53,748 nucleotides of DNA, from assembly GCA_031082225.1 (NCBI GenBank), contig JAVHLG010000026.1, positions 1 to 53,748 of the forward strand, given 5' to 3'. This stretch comes from Desulfovibrionaceae bacterium. GTDB taxonomy: Bacteria; Desulfobacterota; Desulfovibrionia; Desulfovibrionales; Desulfovibrionaceae. How positions within the stretch are numbered: position 1 is the stretch's first letter; each line of letters starts with the position of its first letter. This document shows positions 27,656-35,160 of this stretch, one piece after another. The translations under genes were made by a program, and so were the position numbers. Under the pieces are notes generated by a model. It did not search any database. It was not told the origin of the DNA and was given only the letters and a program-made list of their open reading frames with translations.

Positions 27656-27685
27656 GGGGGAAACTTTTTGAAAAAAGTTTCCCCC
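27656..27685. terminator. Bidirectional hairpin after the DUF2333 gene
   Basis: A long stem (GGGGGAAACTTTTT with its complement) starts six bases after the stop. It is the characteristic G5-AAAC-T5 hairpin of Desulfovibrio-type intergenic regions, and a CCCCTTTCCAAAAC tail follows. A/T runs within the stem could serve either direction. Confidence 0.75.
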
Positions 27686-27860
27686 GAACCCCTTTCCAAA
27701 ACTTTTTACGGGGTGGTGGGAGCCCCGGGGACGAAAAACATGCGGCATGTTTTTCGTGGGGTTGGGGTATGGGGAACGGGGCATGGGGAATGGGAGCGTT
27801 TTGCCGAAGGGCCGGGCAAGGGCTGGAACGCGAAAGAAGGGGCCGGGCAAGGAAATCGTG

Positions 27861-28580
27861 ATGCAAAAAGGCGGGATGGTCACGCTGCGGCCTGCCGTGC
27901 AGGCCGACCGGCGGCGTTTCTACGACTGGCTGCGCCGCTTTGACGGCACGCCCGCCCACGACGGTCTGCCGGATTTTACGGCGTTTTCCGGGCAGGAGCA
28001 GGATTTTTTCTTTGACGGCTCGGCCCCGGAAAAAGGCCGCTATTTCGTCATCGTGGCCACGGACGCCCCGCCGGACGCCTCGCCGACCGCCGCCCAAGAC
28101 GGCGCGCGCCTGTCCGGTCAGGCCGCCCCCCCTATCCAGCCAGTCCAGCCAGTCCCGCCGGTCCCGCCCGCCACGGCAGGGCAGCCGGGCCGACCCGGCC
28201 CGTCCGGCCGCGACATAGGCTGCATCTCCTACACCTGCTTCCACCTGCGGCCGGGCGTGGCCGAAATCGACCTGTGGCTGGCGGACGAATCCCTGTGCAG
28301 CAAGGGATACGGCACGGCGGCCATCCGGACGCTTTTGGACGGGCTTGCCCGGGAGCTTGGCATCCATACCGCGATCATCCGGCCGTCCAGGGAGAACGCC
28401 CGGGCCATCCGGGCGTATGAGAAGTGCGGCTTTTCCCCCATGCCGGGGGATATCGCCGATTACATGCTGCCGGAATATCTCGCGCCGTACGGCGAAGGGG
28501 ATTTCGGGGAGGGGGGGACCGTGAACCTGGCGCTTCGGCTGGAGCGTCCGGAGTCGGCCGCCTACAAAAACACCCGGTAA
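27861..28580 (+). CDS. GNAT acetyltransferase with a Pro/Gln/Val-rich insertion
   Basis: About 239 residues; the ATG at 27861 has AAGGAA upstream. N-terminal VTLRPAVQADRRRFYDWL and the CoA-binding region SKGYGTAAIRTLLDGLA followed by RENARAIRAYEKCGF are typical of the AAC(6')/RimJ-like branch. Between beta strands, about residues 70-115, sits an unusual spacer with PVQPVPPVPP-type repeats that looks like a coding expansion. The C-terminal part is duplicated at 29897-30035. It may acetylate a small amine, a protein N-terminus or an aminoglycoside-like compound; the substrate is open. Confidence 0.85.
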   Translation: MQKGGMVTLRPAVQADRRRFYDWLRRFDGTPAHDGLPDFTAFSGQEQDFFFDGSAPEKGRYFVIVATDAPPDASPTAAQDGARLSGQAAPPIQPVQPVPPVPPATAGQPGRPGPSGRDIGCISYTCFHLRPGVAEIDLWLADESLCSKGYGTAAIRTLLDGLARELGIHTAIIRPSRENARAIRAYEKCGFSPMPGDIADYMLPEYLAPYGEGDFGEGGTVNLALRLERPESAAYKNTR

Positions 28581-28689
28581 TCCACGCCGAGCGCCTTGGA
28601 GAGCCGCCTCGCCATCTCCTTGCCGATGACCCGGCGGCCGTGCTCCATCTACGCGACAAACTCCCGGCGCACGCCGATGGCCGCCGCCA
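28442..28689. repeat. Copy A of a 248-bp direct repeat flanking fic
   Basis: It matches 29897-30144 at a constant offset of 1455 bases with no visible indel. It covers the 3' end of the GNAT gene and the 3' end of an XRE antitoxin gene on the other strand. A second, shorter shared stretch (about 45 bp) follows each copy further on, at about 28743-28790 and about 30838-30885. Confidence 0.92.
28562..28689 (-). pseudogene. Remnant of an XRE antitoxin gene
   Basis: The minus strand codes the C-terminal part of the antitoxin found intact at 30017-30379, ending MEHGRRVIGKEM ... DYRVFL. An in-frame TAG at 28649-28651 replaces the Gln codon just before MEHG, and homology ends at about 28689, so the N-terminal half and the toxin gene are missing. 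This copy cannot make a working antitoxin. Confidence 0.85.
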
Positions 28690-28799
28690 TTCCCATCGCG
28701 GTCCCATGTCCTGATGCCAGACGCCGTCACGATTCCGCCCGTGGCGGCCCTGGACTTATGGGTGAATATGGGTGTATTTTTGGGTGAGGAGACACACCC

Positions 28800-29849
28800 G
28801 TGCTGCGAACCGACACCATCCGCATCACCCCGGAGCTTTTGACGCTCATCGCGGCGTGCGACGAATTCAAGGGGGCATGGCGTGCCCTCGGCATGTTGGC
28901 CCCCGACCGACTGCACGCCCTGCGCCGCATCGCCACCATCGAAAGCGTGGGATCGTCCACCCGCATCGAAGGGGCGAGGCTCTCCGACAGCCAGGTCGAA
29001 AAGCTTCTTTCGCGTCTCACCATCACCCCCTTCGCCACCCGCGACGAACAGGAGGTGGCCGGATACGCCCAGACCATGGAGACGATCTTCGAATCCTGGG
29101 CGGACATCCCTTTGACGGAAAACCACATCCGGCAGTTGCACCGCGATCTGTTGCGCCACAGCGACAAGGACGCCCGGCATCGCGGGGAATACAAGACAAC
29201 GTCCAACAGCGTGGCCGCCTTCGACGCCTCCGGACGGCAGATCGGCGTCGTCTTCGAAACCGCGTCGCCGTTTGACACGCCTCGGCGCATGGCCGAGCTT
29301 GTGGCCTGGCTCACCGCCGAGGCCGGGCGCGGCAATCTGCACCCGTTGCTGCGCATTGCCGTCTTTGTCGTGGTCTTCCTGGAAATCCACCCCTTCCAGG
29401 ACGGCAACGGGCGCTTAAGCCGTATCCTGACCACACTGCTTTTGCTGCAAAGCGGCTATGCCTATGTCCCGTACAGTTCGCTGGAAAGCGTCATCGAGAA
29501 CAGCAAGGAGGCGTATTACCTCGCCCTGCGCCGGACCCAGGGCACGATCCGCACGGATACGCCGGACTGGCAGCCCTGGCTCGTCTTTTTTCTGCGCGCC
29601 CTGGAGCAGCAGACGCGCCGTCTGGCGGCCAAGGTGGAACGGGAGAGGATCGTGCTTGCCGCCCTGCCCGAGCTTGCTGTGCGGACCGTCGAACAGGCCC
29701 GGATGCACGGCCGGGTCACCATGGGGGAGATGATCGCCATGACCGGGGCCAGCCGCAATACGCTCAAGGAGCATTTCCGCAGGCTCGTCGGAAAAGGGCT
29801 GCTTCTCCGGCATGGAAGCGGCAAAGGGACATGGTACACGTTGCCGTAA
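28800..29849 (+). CDS. Fic family protein (class II, self-inhibited)
   Basis: A 349-residue Fic protein. The GTG at 28800 follows GAGGAG. The catalytic motif HPFQDGNGRLSR is complete, so it should transfer AMP (or another phosphate-containing group) to a target protein. An N-terminal STRIEG matches the inhibitory (S/T)xxxE(G/N) helix, placing it in class II, where inhibition is internal. The C-terminus is a winged helix-turn-helix (VTMGEMIAMTGASRNTLKEHF), so it may also bind DNA. It sits alone between two copies of a 248-bp repeat, with broken gene pieces on either side, and was probably brought in by rearrangement. Confidence 0.93.
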   Translation: MLRTDTIRITPELLTLIAACDEFKGAWRALGMLAPDRLHALRRIATIESVGSSTRIEGARLSDSQVEKLLSRLTITPFATRDEQEVAGYAQTMETIFESWADIPLTENHIRQLHRDLLRHSDKDARHRGEYKTTSNSVAAFDASGRQIGVVFETASPFDTPRRMAELVAWLTAEAGRGNLHPLLRIAVFVVVFLEIHPFQDGNGRLSRILTTLLLLQSGYAYVPYSSLESVIENSKEAYYLALRRTQGTIRTDTPDWQPWLVFFLRALEQQTRRLAAKVERERIVLAALPELAVRTVEQARMHGRVTMGEMIAMTGASRNTLKEHFRRLVGKGLLLRHGSGKGTWYTLP

Positions 29850-29896
29850 CATCGCGACGTCCTCGGAGGTGGCGGGAAAAGGTGGGTCGGTCCAGG

Positions 29897-30035
29897 GCCG
29901 GGGGATACCACCGACTCCATGCTGCCGGAATTTCTCGCGCCTTACGGCGACGGGGATTTCGGGGAGGGGGGGACGGTGAACCTGGCGCTTCGGCTGGAGC
30001 GCCCGGAGTCGGCCGCCTACAGAAACACCCGGTAA
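29897..30035 (+). pseudogene. 3' fragment of a GNAT acetyltransferase gene
   Basis: The plus strand reads in frame MLPEFLAPYGDGDFGEGG ... AAYRNTR then stop, matching the last ~43 residues of the intact GNAT protein at 27861-28580 with a few changes. No start or catalytic region is present. Confidence 0.85.
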
Positions 30036-30144
30036 TCCACGCCGAGTGCCTTGGAGAGCCGCCTCGCCATCTCCTTGCCGATGACCCGGCGGCCGTGCTC
30101 CATTTGCGAGATGTGTTCCCGGCGCACGCCGATGGCCGCCGCCA
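29897..30144. repeat. Copy B of the 248-bp direct repeat
   Basis: The partner of 28442-28689. Here the antitoxin part belongs to a complete gene, while the GNAT part is only a 3' fragment, the reverse of copy A. Confidence 0.92.
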
Positions 30145-30379
30145 GAACGGCCTGGGTCATGTTCTCCTTGACCCGCGCCCCGCGCAACGCGTCGCCCGCC
30201 CCCATGGCCGGAAAGACCTCCTCCAGGCTGTAGGTCGCCTCGTCGCGAAATTCGTCCACGACGGACGCGCCGAACATCTTCGCGAGCGTGGCCCGAACCT
30301 CCCGCTCCCTTGAGCGCGGCACCCGCACCACCACATCAACACAGCCGCCCGTAGTCGGCTTTTTCATGCGTTCCAACAT
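30017..30379 (-). CDS. XRE family antitoxin
   Basis: About 120 residues; the ATG at 30379 has GGAG eight bases upstream, and an in-frame ATG at 30367 is possible. The C-terminal half is a Cro/CI-type helix-turn-helix (TQAVLAAAIGVRREHISQMEHGRR). The N-terminal half (VDVVVRVPRSREREVRATL, then DEATYSLEEVFP) is the likely toxin-binding part. It overlaps the upstream toxin gene by 44 bp, so order is toxin then antitoxin, as in higBA systems. It should neutralise the toxin and repress the operon. Confidence 0.85.
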   Translation of the reverse strand: MLERMKKPTTGGCVDVVVRVPRSREREVRATLAKMFGASVVDEFRDEATYSLEEVFPAMGAGDALRGARVKENMTQAVLAAAIGVRREHISQMEHGRRVIGKEMARRLSKALGVDYRVFL

Positions 30380-30638
30380 ACCGGAACTCCACAATCCTCT
30401 CTTTCTGGTTCACAACCTGCCAAACAGCGACGTAGGTAGGATTTCCCTTACGCAAATGGCAGTGATGACAATTCGTCTTTCCCTTGATCTTCCCATAGTT
30501 GGCCCAATTCGCCCTGGCCGGGCCACTGACGGCGATTTCCAGGGCCAGGGTCCGCACCGCCTGCCGCAACGGCTCAGGCAAAGCCTTCACCTGCTTTGCC
30601 GTTCTGCCGGGAAACTGGACCACCCACTTCATGGACAT
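30336..30638 (-). CDS. RelE/HigB-like toxin
   Basis: About 100 residues starting MSMKWVVQFPGRTAKQVKALP. The Lys/Arg-rich core (KIKGKTNCHHCHLRKGNPTYVAVWQV) and the closing EFRYVGTHEKADY agree with RelE/ParE-superfamily mRNA interferases. It is a small basic protein directly followed by, and overlapping, an XRE antitoxin gene. The start could also be two codons later (30632). Two His-Cys pairs (NCHHCH) are unusual for the family and might bind metal. A promoter with a palindrome lies just upstream. Confidence 0.8.
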   Translation of the reverse strand: MSMKWVVQFPGRTAKQVKALPEPLRQAVRTLALEIAVSGPARANWANYGKIKGKTNCHHCHLRKGNPTYVAVWQVVNQKERIVEFRYVGTHEKADYGRLC

Positions 30639-30639
30639 G

Positions 30640-30667
30640 CAAGTACCAATTTTTGGCACTCTGTCAA
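30640..30667 (-). promoter_or_regulatory. Candidate promoter/operator of the toxin-antitoxin pair
   Basis: On the minus strand a TTGACA -35 (30662-30667) is followed after 16 bases by TACTTG (30640-30645), almost at the toxin start. Between them an inverted repeat CCAA-N3-TTGG (30646-30656) could be the antitoxin operator. The rest of 30668-30906 shows no intact gene. Confidence 0.4.
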
Positions 30668-30906
30668 GGGGCCGAATTGAAAGGGGAGACTCAAGATATT
30701 CTACGATTGCGCTGAAACCAGGACTTGGTGTTGTGCGATATGGCCCTGACCCGGCCGAAAGAGCAAAAGGAGGTACGCCCGCCGGTACATCAAGCCCTTC
30801 CTGCGGCACGGCAATCACCTGTACCGGAGCACTGCGGCGGCCCTGAACGTATGGGTGAATAGGGGTGTCTTTTCGGGTGTGGCTGTGCACGCCGCCCCAC
30901 TACTCC

Positions 30907-31113
30907 TCACGCCGCTCCCGCCGCCAGGGCCGGTCCGAGGGAGCGTTCCCGAAAGGACTTGCGGTCCTGCAGCCGCAGGAGACGCTGCAACGCCTCGCGC
31001 GACATCTCGCCGTCCATGGCCAGCAGCAGTTGTTCGACTTGGGGGGTGACTTGTGGGGTGACTTGGGGGGCAAAGGCGGCAAGGACGTCGCTGGCCGCCA
31101 GCCAAGCCAGGGG
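30907..31113 (-). pseudogene. Remnant of a TPQV-linker winged-helix C-terminus (Fic/AlbA type)
   Basis: A minus-strand frame open between a TAG and a TGA codes 68 residues with APQVTPQVTPQVEQLLLA, then MSREALQRLLRLQDRKSFRER. This tail, with its repeated TPQV linker, is what I know from the C-termini of Fic and AAA_4 (AlbA-type) DNA-binding proteins. No start codon or upstream catalytic part is present, so I read it as a broken end of a second such gene. Confidence 0.55.
31036..31071. repeat. Three tandem 12-bp units
   Basis: The unit GACTTGKGGGGY is repeated three times head to tail. On the minus strand it encodes the (T/A)PQV repeats of the remnant at 30907-31113. Confidence 0.85.
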
Positions 31114-31151
31114 CTAAGGCGGGAAAAAGCCGACGAAAAGCGGAGAACGAA

Positions 31152-32324
31152 TCAGCCCAGCCCCACAGCGGCCAGCAGCCCGGACAAGACCCTGGCCGCG
31201 TCGAAATGTTCCTCGGCGATCCTCCGGGCGGCCCGGCCATGGCGCACGGGATCGGCCTCCACGGCCCGGATGGCGGCGATGGCCGCGTCTGGCCCCTCGA
31301 AGGCGAAAAGCCCCTCGCCCGTGGGCAGGGCCGCGCCAAACCCCGTGTCCTCGTCGATGACCGGCTTCCCGGCCGCCAGATAGCTGGCGCTTCGGTCCGA
31401 GAACCAGCCGCTTTTCAGCAGCACGTTCTGGTCCTTGGCCAGGGAGAAATGGGCCTTGGAGCCCATGATGTAGTCGCGGTAGACGTCAGGGTCGGCGGAC
31501 ACGGCCAGGGCGTCGCGCACGATCCACCCGGCGTGGGCGAAGCGCGGCGCGGCCTCCTTCATGCCGCTCATGGTCAGTTCCAACTCCACCCCGGGCAGAC
31601 GGGCGGGCAGGTCGATCATGGCCTCGTATTTCAGGCTCTTGCGCCAACTGAGGTGGCGGCCGCCGATCTCGAGATCCCGGTCCTTGGCGTCCCAGGTGCC
31701 GATGGTGGTGTAGCCCCGGCCGGGCGATGCCCCGCCGTCCCACAGGTCGAGCGCCACGGGCGGGGCCAGGGGCCTCCAGTCCAGACCCGACAGGGGCACG
31801 TCCGCCACGCCGCCTGCGGGGATGTTCAGGCCGTAGGTGAAATGGTGCTCGTGGGCCAGGACGTAGTCGCGCATGCCCTGGTCGCGCTCGATCTTGACCT
31901 GGGTGAAGACCGGATCGGTGTCGATAAAGACCCGCACCCGGGGGGCCAGGTATTGCTCACGCAGCGGAACCACCCCGGAGACGTTGAGGAAAAGGTCGGC
32001 CTGGGCGCAAAACCGGCGCATCTCGTCCGGGCTTATGCCGAAGGTGCGGCCCTCGATGTCGCTACGGTAGAAAAAGCGTCCGCACAGGTCATGCCGGGCC
32101 AGCATGTCCGCCAGGACCGCCCGGCCGTGGCTGGAATCGTCCACGCCATGCCCCACGGCCGGATCGAAGGGATAGGCCCAGTCCGAGGCGTCCTCCAGGA
32201 AAAGCACCTCGTGGCCCAGGCGGGAAAGCCCCACCAGATAGTGCAGGATCATCCAGGCCTGCCCGCCCAGGGGAAAGCCCACGAAAAAACCGGCCACGAC
32301 AATGCGCAGGGGACGCGGTCTCAT
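31152..32324 (-). CDS. Glycosyltransferase
   Basis: About 390 residues; the ATG at 32324 overlaps the deacetylase stop by four bases (ATGA). The N-terminal strand RIVVAGFFVGFPLGG ... WMILHYLVGLSRLGHEVLFLED and the C-terminal SASYLAAGKPVIDEDTGF with LPTGEGLFAF are family-1-like GT-B features. No signal peptide is seen. Coupled translation with an exported polysaccharide deacetylase suggests that both act on the same glycan. The donor sugar cannot be told. Confidence 0.82.
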   Translation of the reverse strand: MRPRPLRIVVAGFFVGFPLGGQAWMILHYLVGLSRLGHEVLFLEDASDWAYPFDPAVGHGVDDSSHGRAVLADMLARHDLCGRFFYRSDIEGRTFGISPDEMRRFCAQADLFLNVSGVVPLREQYLAPRVRVFIDTDPVFTQVKIERDQGMRDYVLAHEHHFTYGLNIPAGGVADVPLSGLDWRPLAPPVALDLWDGGASPGRGYTTIGTWDAKDRDLEIGGRHLSWRKSLKYEAMIDLPARLPGVELELTMSGMKEAAPRFAHAGWIVRDALAVSADPDVYRDYIMGSKAHFSLAKDQNVLLKSGWFSDRSASYLAAGKPVIDEDTGFGAALPTGEGLFAFEGPDAAIAAIRAVEADPVRHGRAARRIAEEHFDAARVLSGLLAAVGLG

Positions 32325-33319
32325 CCATTGCCCCGGGGGATCGACTTGTCGCCGAAAAAGCGGCGGACGCCTTCGGAAATGGTGACCACCTCCACCCCGT
32401 TTTTCTTGAGCCAGACGGCCAAGGCCTCCAGATTCTGCGCAGACCAGGGCTCCCAGCCCACATCGTCGCCCACCCCGTGCAGGCACAACACCAGCCAGCC
32501 GTCCTGGTCCATGACTACCTTTTGCGTCAGGTCGATGATGGCCTGGACCGGATCGGCCGTATGCACCACATGGCGCTTGATCCACCAGCGATCCGTGCGG
32601 CCGGGGAAATTGCCGTCGTCGCCGCCCGTGACCACCTGGTCGTACAGGGAACGGCTCAAATCGCGCATGTGCGTGGTCCAGTAGTTGTGGGGGGTGATGT
32701 AGGTGCGCGCGGGGAAGCCCAGTTCCGCCAGAACCTCGCGCGACTCCTCCATCTCCCGCTGGTAGGAGACGGCCCGGATGCTGCCGTCCTCCACGTCGTC
32801 CGGATCCAGGGGCCGAAACACCACCTCGCCGATCAGTTCGTCGAAGTGGTAGCTTCCCGGGGTGTTTTTGACGTCTTTTTCGTTGTCGAGCTCCTTGAGA
32901 CGCCGCCCGTCCTCGGTCAGCCCGGCCAAATCCTCATAGTCATATTTGACCTCGAACACATCGTGGCTGCCTTTGACGCGTCGACAGTTTTTCAGCGGCT
33001 CCTGGGCGTATCCCTCGGGGATGTCCACGGGCCGCTTGTGGGTCAGGCCGTGGGAGGCCACCTCCCAGCCGCCCTGCGCCAACTCCCGCACCTGGGCCAC
33101 GTTCATGAAGTCGTCGTCGCCGTTTTTCAGGCGCGCGGCGATGATGCCCGTGGTGGCCGGGATGCCGTATTTTTTGAGGATGGGAAAGGCGTGGGCATGG
33201 ACGCTGACCAGTCCGTCGTCAAAGGTCAGGGAGAGCATTCCCGCCCTGGCGGCGTCGCCCCCGGTCCAGGCCGTGAGCAACGCCGCCGCGAGACAGCAGA
33301 CGAAAAGGAACCGGCGCAT
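32321..33319 (-). CDS. Exported polysaccharide deacetylase
   Basis: About 332 residues. GGGGAGG precedes the ATG at 33319 and a signal peptide follows (MRRFLFVCCLAAALLTAW). The NodB-type motif LSLTFDDG is clear, with SHGLTH supplying the metal-binding His pair, and later VLCLHGVG. Such enzymes remove N- or O-acetyl groups from surface or exported polysaccharides in the periplasm. An insertion with many charged residues (about 110-190) separates the motif regions. It is first in a two-gene run with a glycosyltransferase. Confidence 0.88.
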   Translation of the reverse strand: MRRFLFVCCLAAALLTAWTGGDAARAGMLSLTFDDGLVSVHAHAFPILKKYGIPATTGIIAARLKNGDDDFMNVAQVRELAQGGWEVASHGLTHKRPVDIPEGYAQEPLKNCRRVKGSHDVFEVKYDYEDLAGLTEDGRRLKELDNEKDVKNTPGSYHFDELIGEVVFRPLDPDDVEDGSIRAVSYQREMEESREVLAELGFPARTYITPHNYWTTHMRDLSRSLYDQVVTGGDDGNFPGRTDRWWIKRHVVHTADPVQAIIDLTQKVVMDQDGWLVLCLHGVGDDVGWEPWSAQNLEALAVWLKKNGVEVVTISEGVRRFFGDKSIPRGNG

Positions 33320-33658
33320 AGGCCTCCCCGACGTTGCAGCGTTTTGCGGCCTGCCGACCGCCATGGCCCGGAGGTAGGACAGCGGCGTGAAAAGTCAATG
33401 GCGACGCCCAAAAAGCCGCCATGCCGCCTGTCTCGAAAATTCTCCCGCCTGCGGGACGACGGCCACGGCGGTCTGCCGGGCGGGCGTGTCCCGTTCCCCG
33501 ATCATACCTGGTTTTCCCGACGGTTCCAAGAAGGACCGTCTCCGGGCCAGGAGACCGGCCCGCTTTGCCGGGGCGGGAAAAAGCTGGTAGGAACCGGCAT
33601 CCCGTGTCGGCGGGCTTGCATGCCGTCCAAGGATTCGTCGTTACCCGGAGGCTGACTC
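33320..33658. other. 339-bp divergent gap
   Basis: It lies between the leftward deacetylase and the rightward small secreted protein. I see no gene or clear hairpin; a GGAGG precedes the start at 33659. Confidence 0.5.
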
Positions 33659-34108
33659 ATGAAAAAACCGCTGGCCGTTTTCGCCCTGGCCTGCGTGATC
33701 CTGGCCCAGGCCGCCTCGGCCCAGGCCTCGGCCAAGCATTTCCGCTCCTCCCACGAGCATTTCAGGGAATACACCGCCATGGCCTCGGACCTGTTTTTGA
33801 GCGCCGACGATCCGGCGGAAAAAAACACCCTGGGGCTTCTGGCCGCCTCGTCGAGCTTCTATGCCGAAAGGGCCTATCTGGTCATGCAACTGACCGATAT
33901 TCTTGAGAACATGATTGACCCGTCGGATGTCGCCTATGTGGAAAAACGGATCCAGGACATCAAGGAATTCGTGCTGGAGGTCATCCGCTCGGAAATCAAG
34001 CGCGTCGGGGATCTGACCATGAGCCAGAACAACCCCGACATCAAGAAGGTGGGCAACCTCATCGTCAACGAACTGCGGGTCTTCGAGCGCAACACCGGCA
34101 ACCTCTGA
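33659..34108 (+). CDS. Small secreted protein of unknown function
   Basis: A 149-residue protein I do not recognise. CCCGGAGG precedes the ATG. A signal peptide (KKPLAVFALACVILAQAASAQA) is followed by a mostly helical mature part of about 120 residues with alternating charged and hydrophobic positions (YVEKRIQDIKEFVLEVIRSE), no cysteines and no repeats. It could be a periplasmic helical-bundle protein. It is alone between the polysaccharide genes and the acetolactate decarboxylase. Confidence 0.78.
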   Translation: MKKPLAVFALACVILAQAASAQASAKHFRSSHEHFREYTAMASDLFLSADDPAEKNTLGLLAASSSFYAERAYLVMQLTDILENMIDPSDVAYVEKRIQDIKEFVLEVIRSEIKRVGDLTMSQNNPDIKKVGNLIVNELRVFERNTGNL

Positions 34109-34245
34109 GGCATCCCCCCGACCCGGCGTTGCGGCGGCGTATCCGCTGACGCCGCGTCCCCCGATGTTAGCCGCCCGCGCTTTTCCCGGCTTGTCTCCTG
34201 ACCATGCCGACGCCTGCGGAAAACGGGCCGGCCTCGTGCACCATT

Positions 34246-34353
34246 CCACAAACAGGCATGTGCTTCGTTTGGCCGAAAGCAGTGTTGTCAAGCCATTGCG
34301 TGGTGGCCACGACCGCAAGACAATACCTCGCTATGTGCAAAGCGCGACACTAG
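34246..34353 (-). repeat. Copy 2 of the 108-base dispersed repeat
   Basis: The reverse complement matches 9003-9110. Its left end on the minus strand includes the TAG stop of the acetolactate decarboxylase gene (ACTAGTGTCGCG), so the repeat starts exactly at the gene end. The rest of 34109-34349 holds no gene. Confidence 0.75.
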
Positions 34354-35159
34354 TCGTGCCCCACGGCCTCGCCCTTGATCGGCTTCGCCGCCCCGGCCTC
34401 GGGCGCGGCGTCGAAATCGCCCAGCTTCGGGAACACCATCTCCACCCGCCGCACATCCGCCACCTCCGCCGTGACCGCCCCGGTCCGCCCCGCCAGCACA
34501 TGGCCGCCCACACGCCGACCCGAGGCGTCGGGGTCGGAGATAAAATGCAGATGCCAGCCGGGCACGTTGAGGCCCCCCACGTTTTTCGGGCAGCGAAAAC
34601 CCACCATGGTCCCGGACACGTTGTCCAGTTCGAACACGCTCTGCTCGGCCAGGGCCTTGGCCAGGGGCGGATAGGGACGGGCCTGGCCCGGCACGCTGCG
34701 GACCTTGAGACGAGGGAAGGTCCCGGTCAGGCGCACGGCGTAATAGATGTTTTTCGTGGGCAGCGCGGCCTCCAGGACGTCCGTGGCCTCGGCCAGGGAT
34801 GCCCCGTCGGACAGGGCCACCACGCGGTCGGGGGAGAAAAAGACCACCATGGCGAAGGGTGACCGGGTGGCCGGGTCGATGACGCTCACCGAGCCGTCGT
34901 AGGCCACGCGGTAGAACGCCCCATGGGCGACCACCATCTCGCCGTCCAGACCGTCCACGGTGCCCAGGCCCGTGTCGCCGCGCCGGGAGAGTTCGCGGAT
35001 GTCCACCCCGCCGTCCAGGGCCCCGGCGGACAGGGAGTCGATGGTGGCGGCCTGGAACAGGACGTTTTTTCCGGACTTCCCCGCGCAGCCCGCCGCCAGG
35101 ACGGCCAGACACAGCACAAGCGCCGCCAGACGCAGGCCCCGGATGGATGCCTTCTTCAT
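34350..35159 (-). CDS. Lipoprotein acetolactate decarboxylase (BudA-like)
   Basis: A 269-residue protein. The mature part aligns with alpha-acetolactate decarboxylase: [43 protein letters not shown], then MVGFRCP and the zinc-binding GWHLHFISD with a later GGHVL. The enzyme normally turns acetolactate into acetoin in the cytoplasm. Here the N-terminus is a lipoprotein signal (LAVLAAGC), so the enzyme should be anchored in the envelope, where acetolactate is not expected. It begins 1 bp after an ABC ATPase gene. The substrate in the periplasm may differ. Confidence 0.88.
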   Translation of the reverse strand: MKKASIRGLRLAALVLCLAVLAAGCAGKSGKNVLFQAATIDSLSAGALDGGVDIRELSRRGDTGLGTVDGLDGEMVVAHGAFYRVAYDGSVSVIDPATRSPFAMVVFFSPDRVVALSDGASLAEATDVLEAALPTKNIYYAVRLTGTFPRLKVRSVPGQARPYPPLAKALAEQSVFELDNVSGTMVGFRCPKNVGGLNVPGWHLHFISDPDASGRRVGGHVLAGRTGAVTAEVADVRRVEMVFPKLGDFDAAPEAGAAKPIKGEAVGHD

Positions 35160-35160
35160 G

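Noticed and set aside
27627-29390. 587-residue minus-strand frame across the GNAT and fic genes
   Set aside because: Antisense to two genes with clear catalytic motifs, and runs through repeat and intergenic DNA.
31036-31071. Tandem 12-bp units as a regulatory iteron array
   Set aside because: The units keep reading frame and encode the TPQV linker, so a coding origin explains them better.
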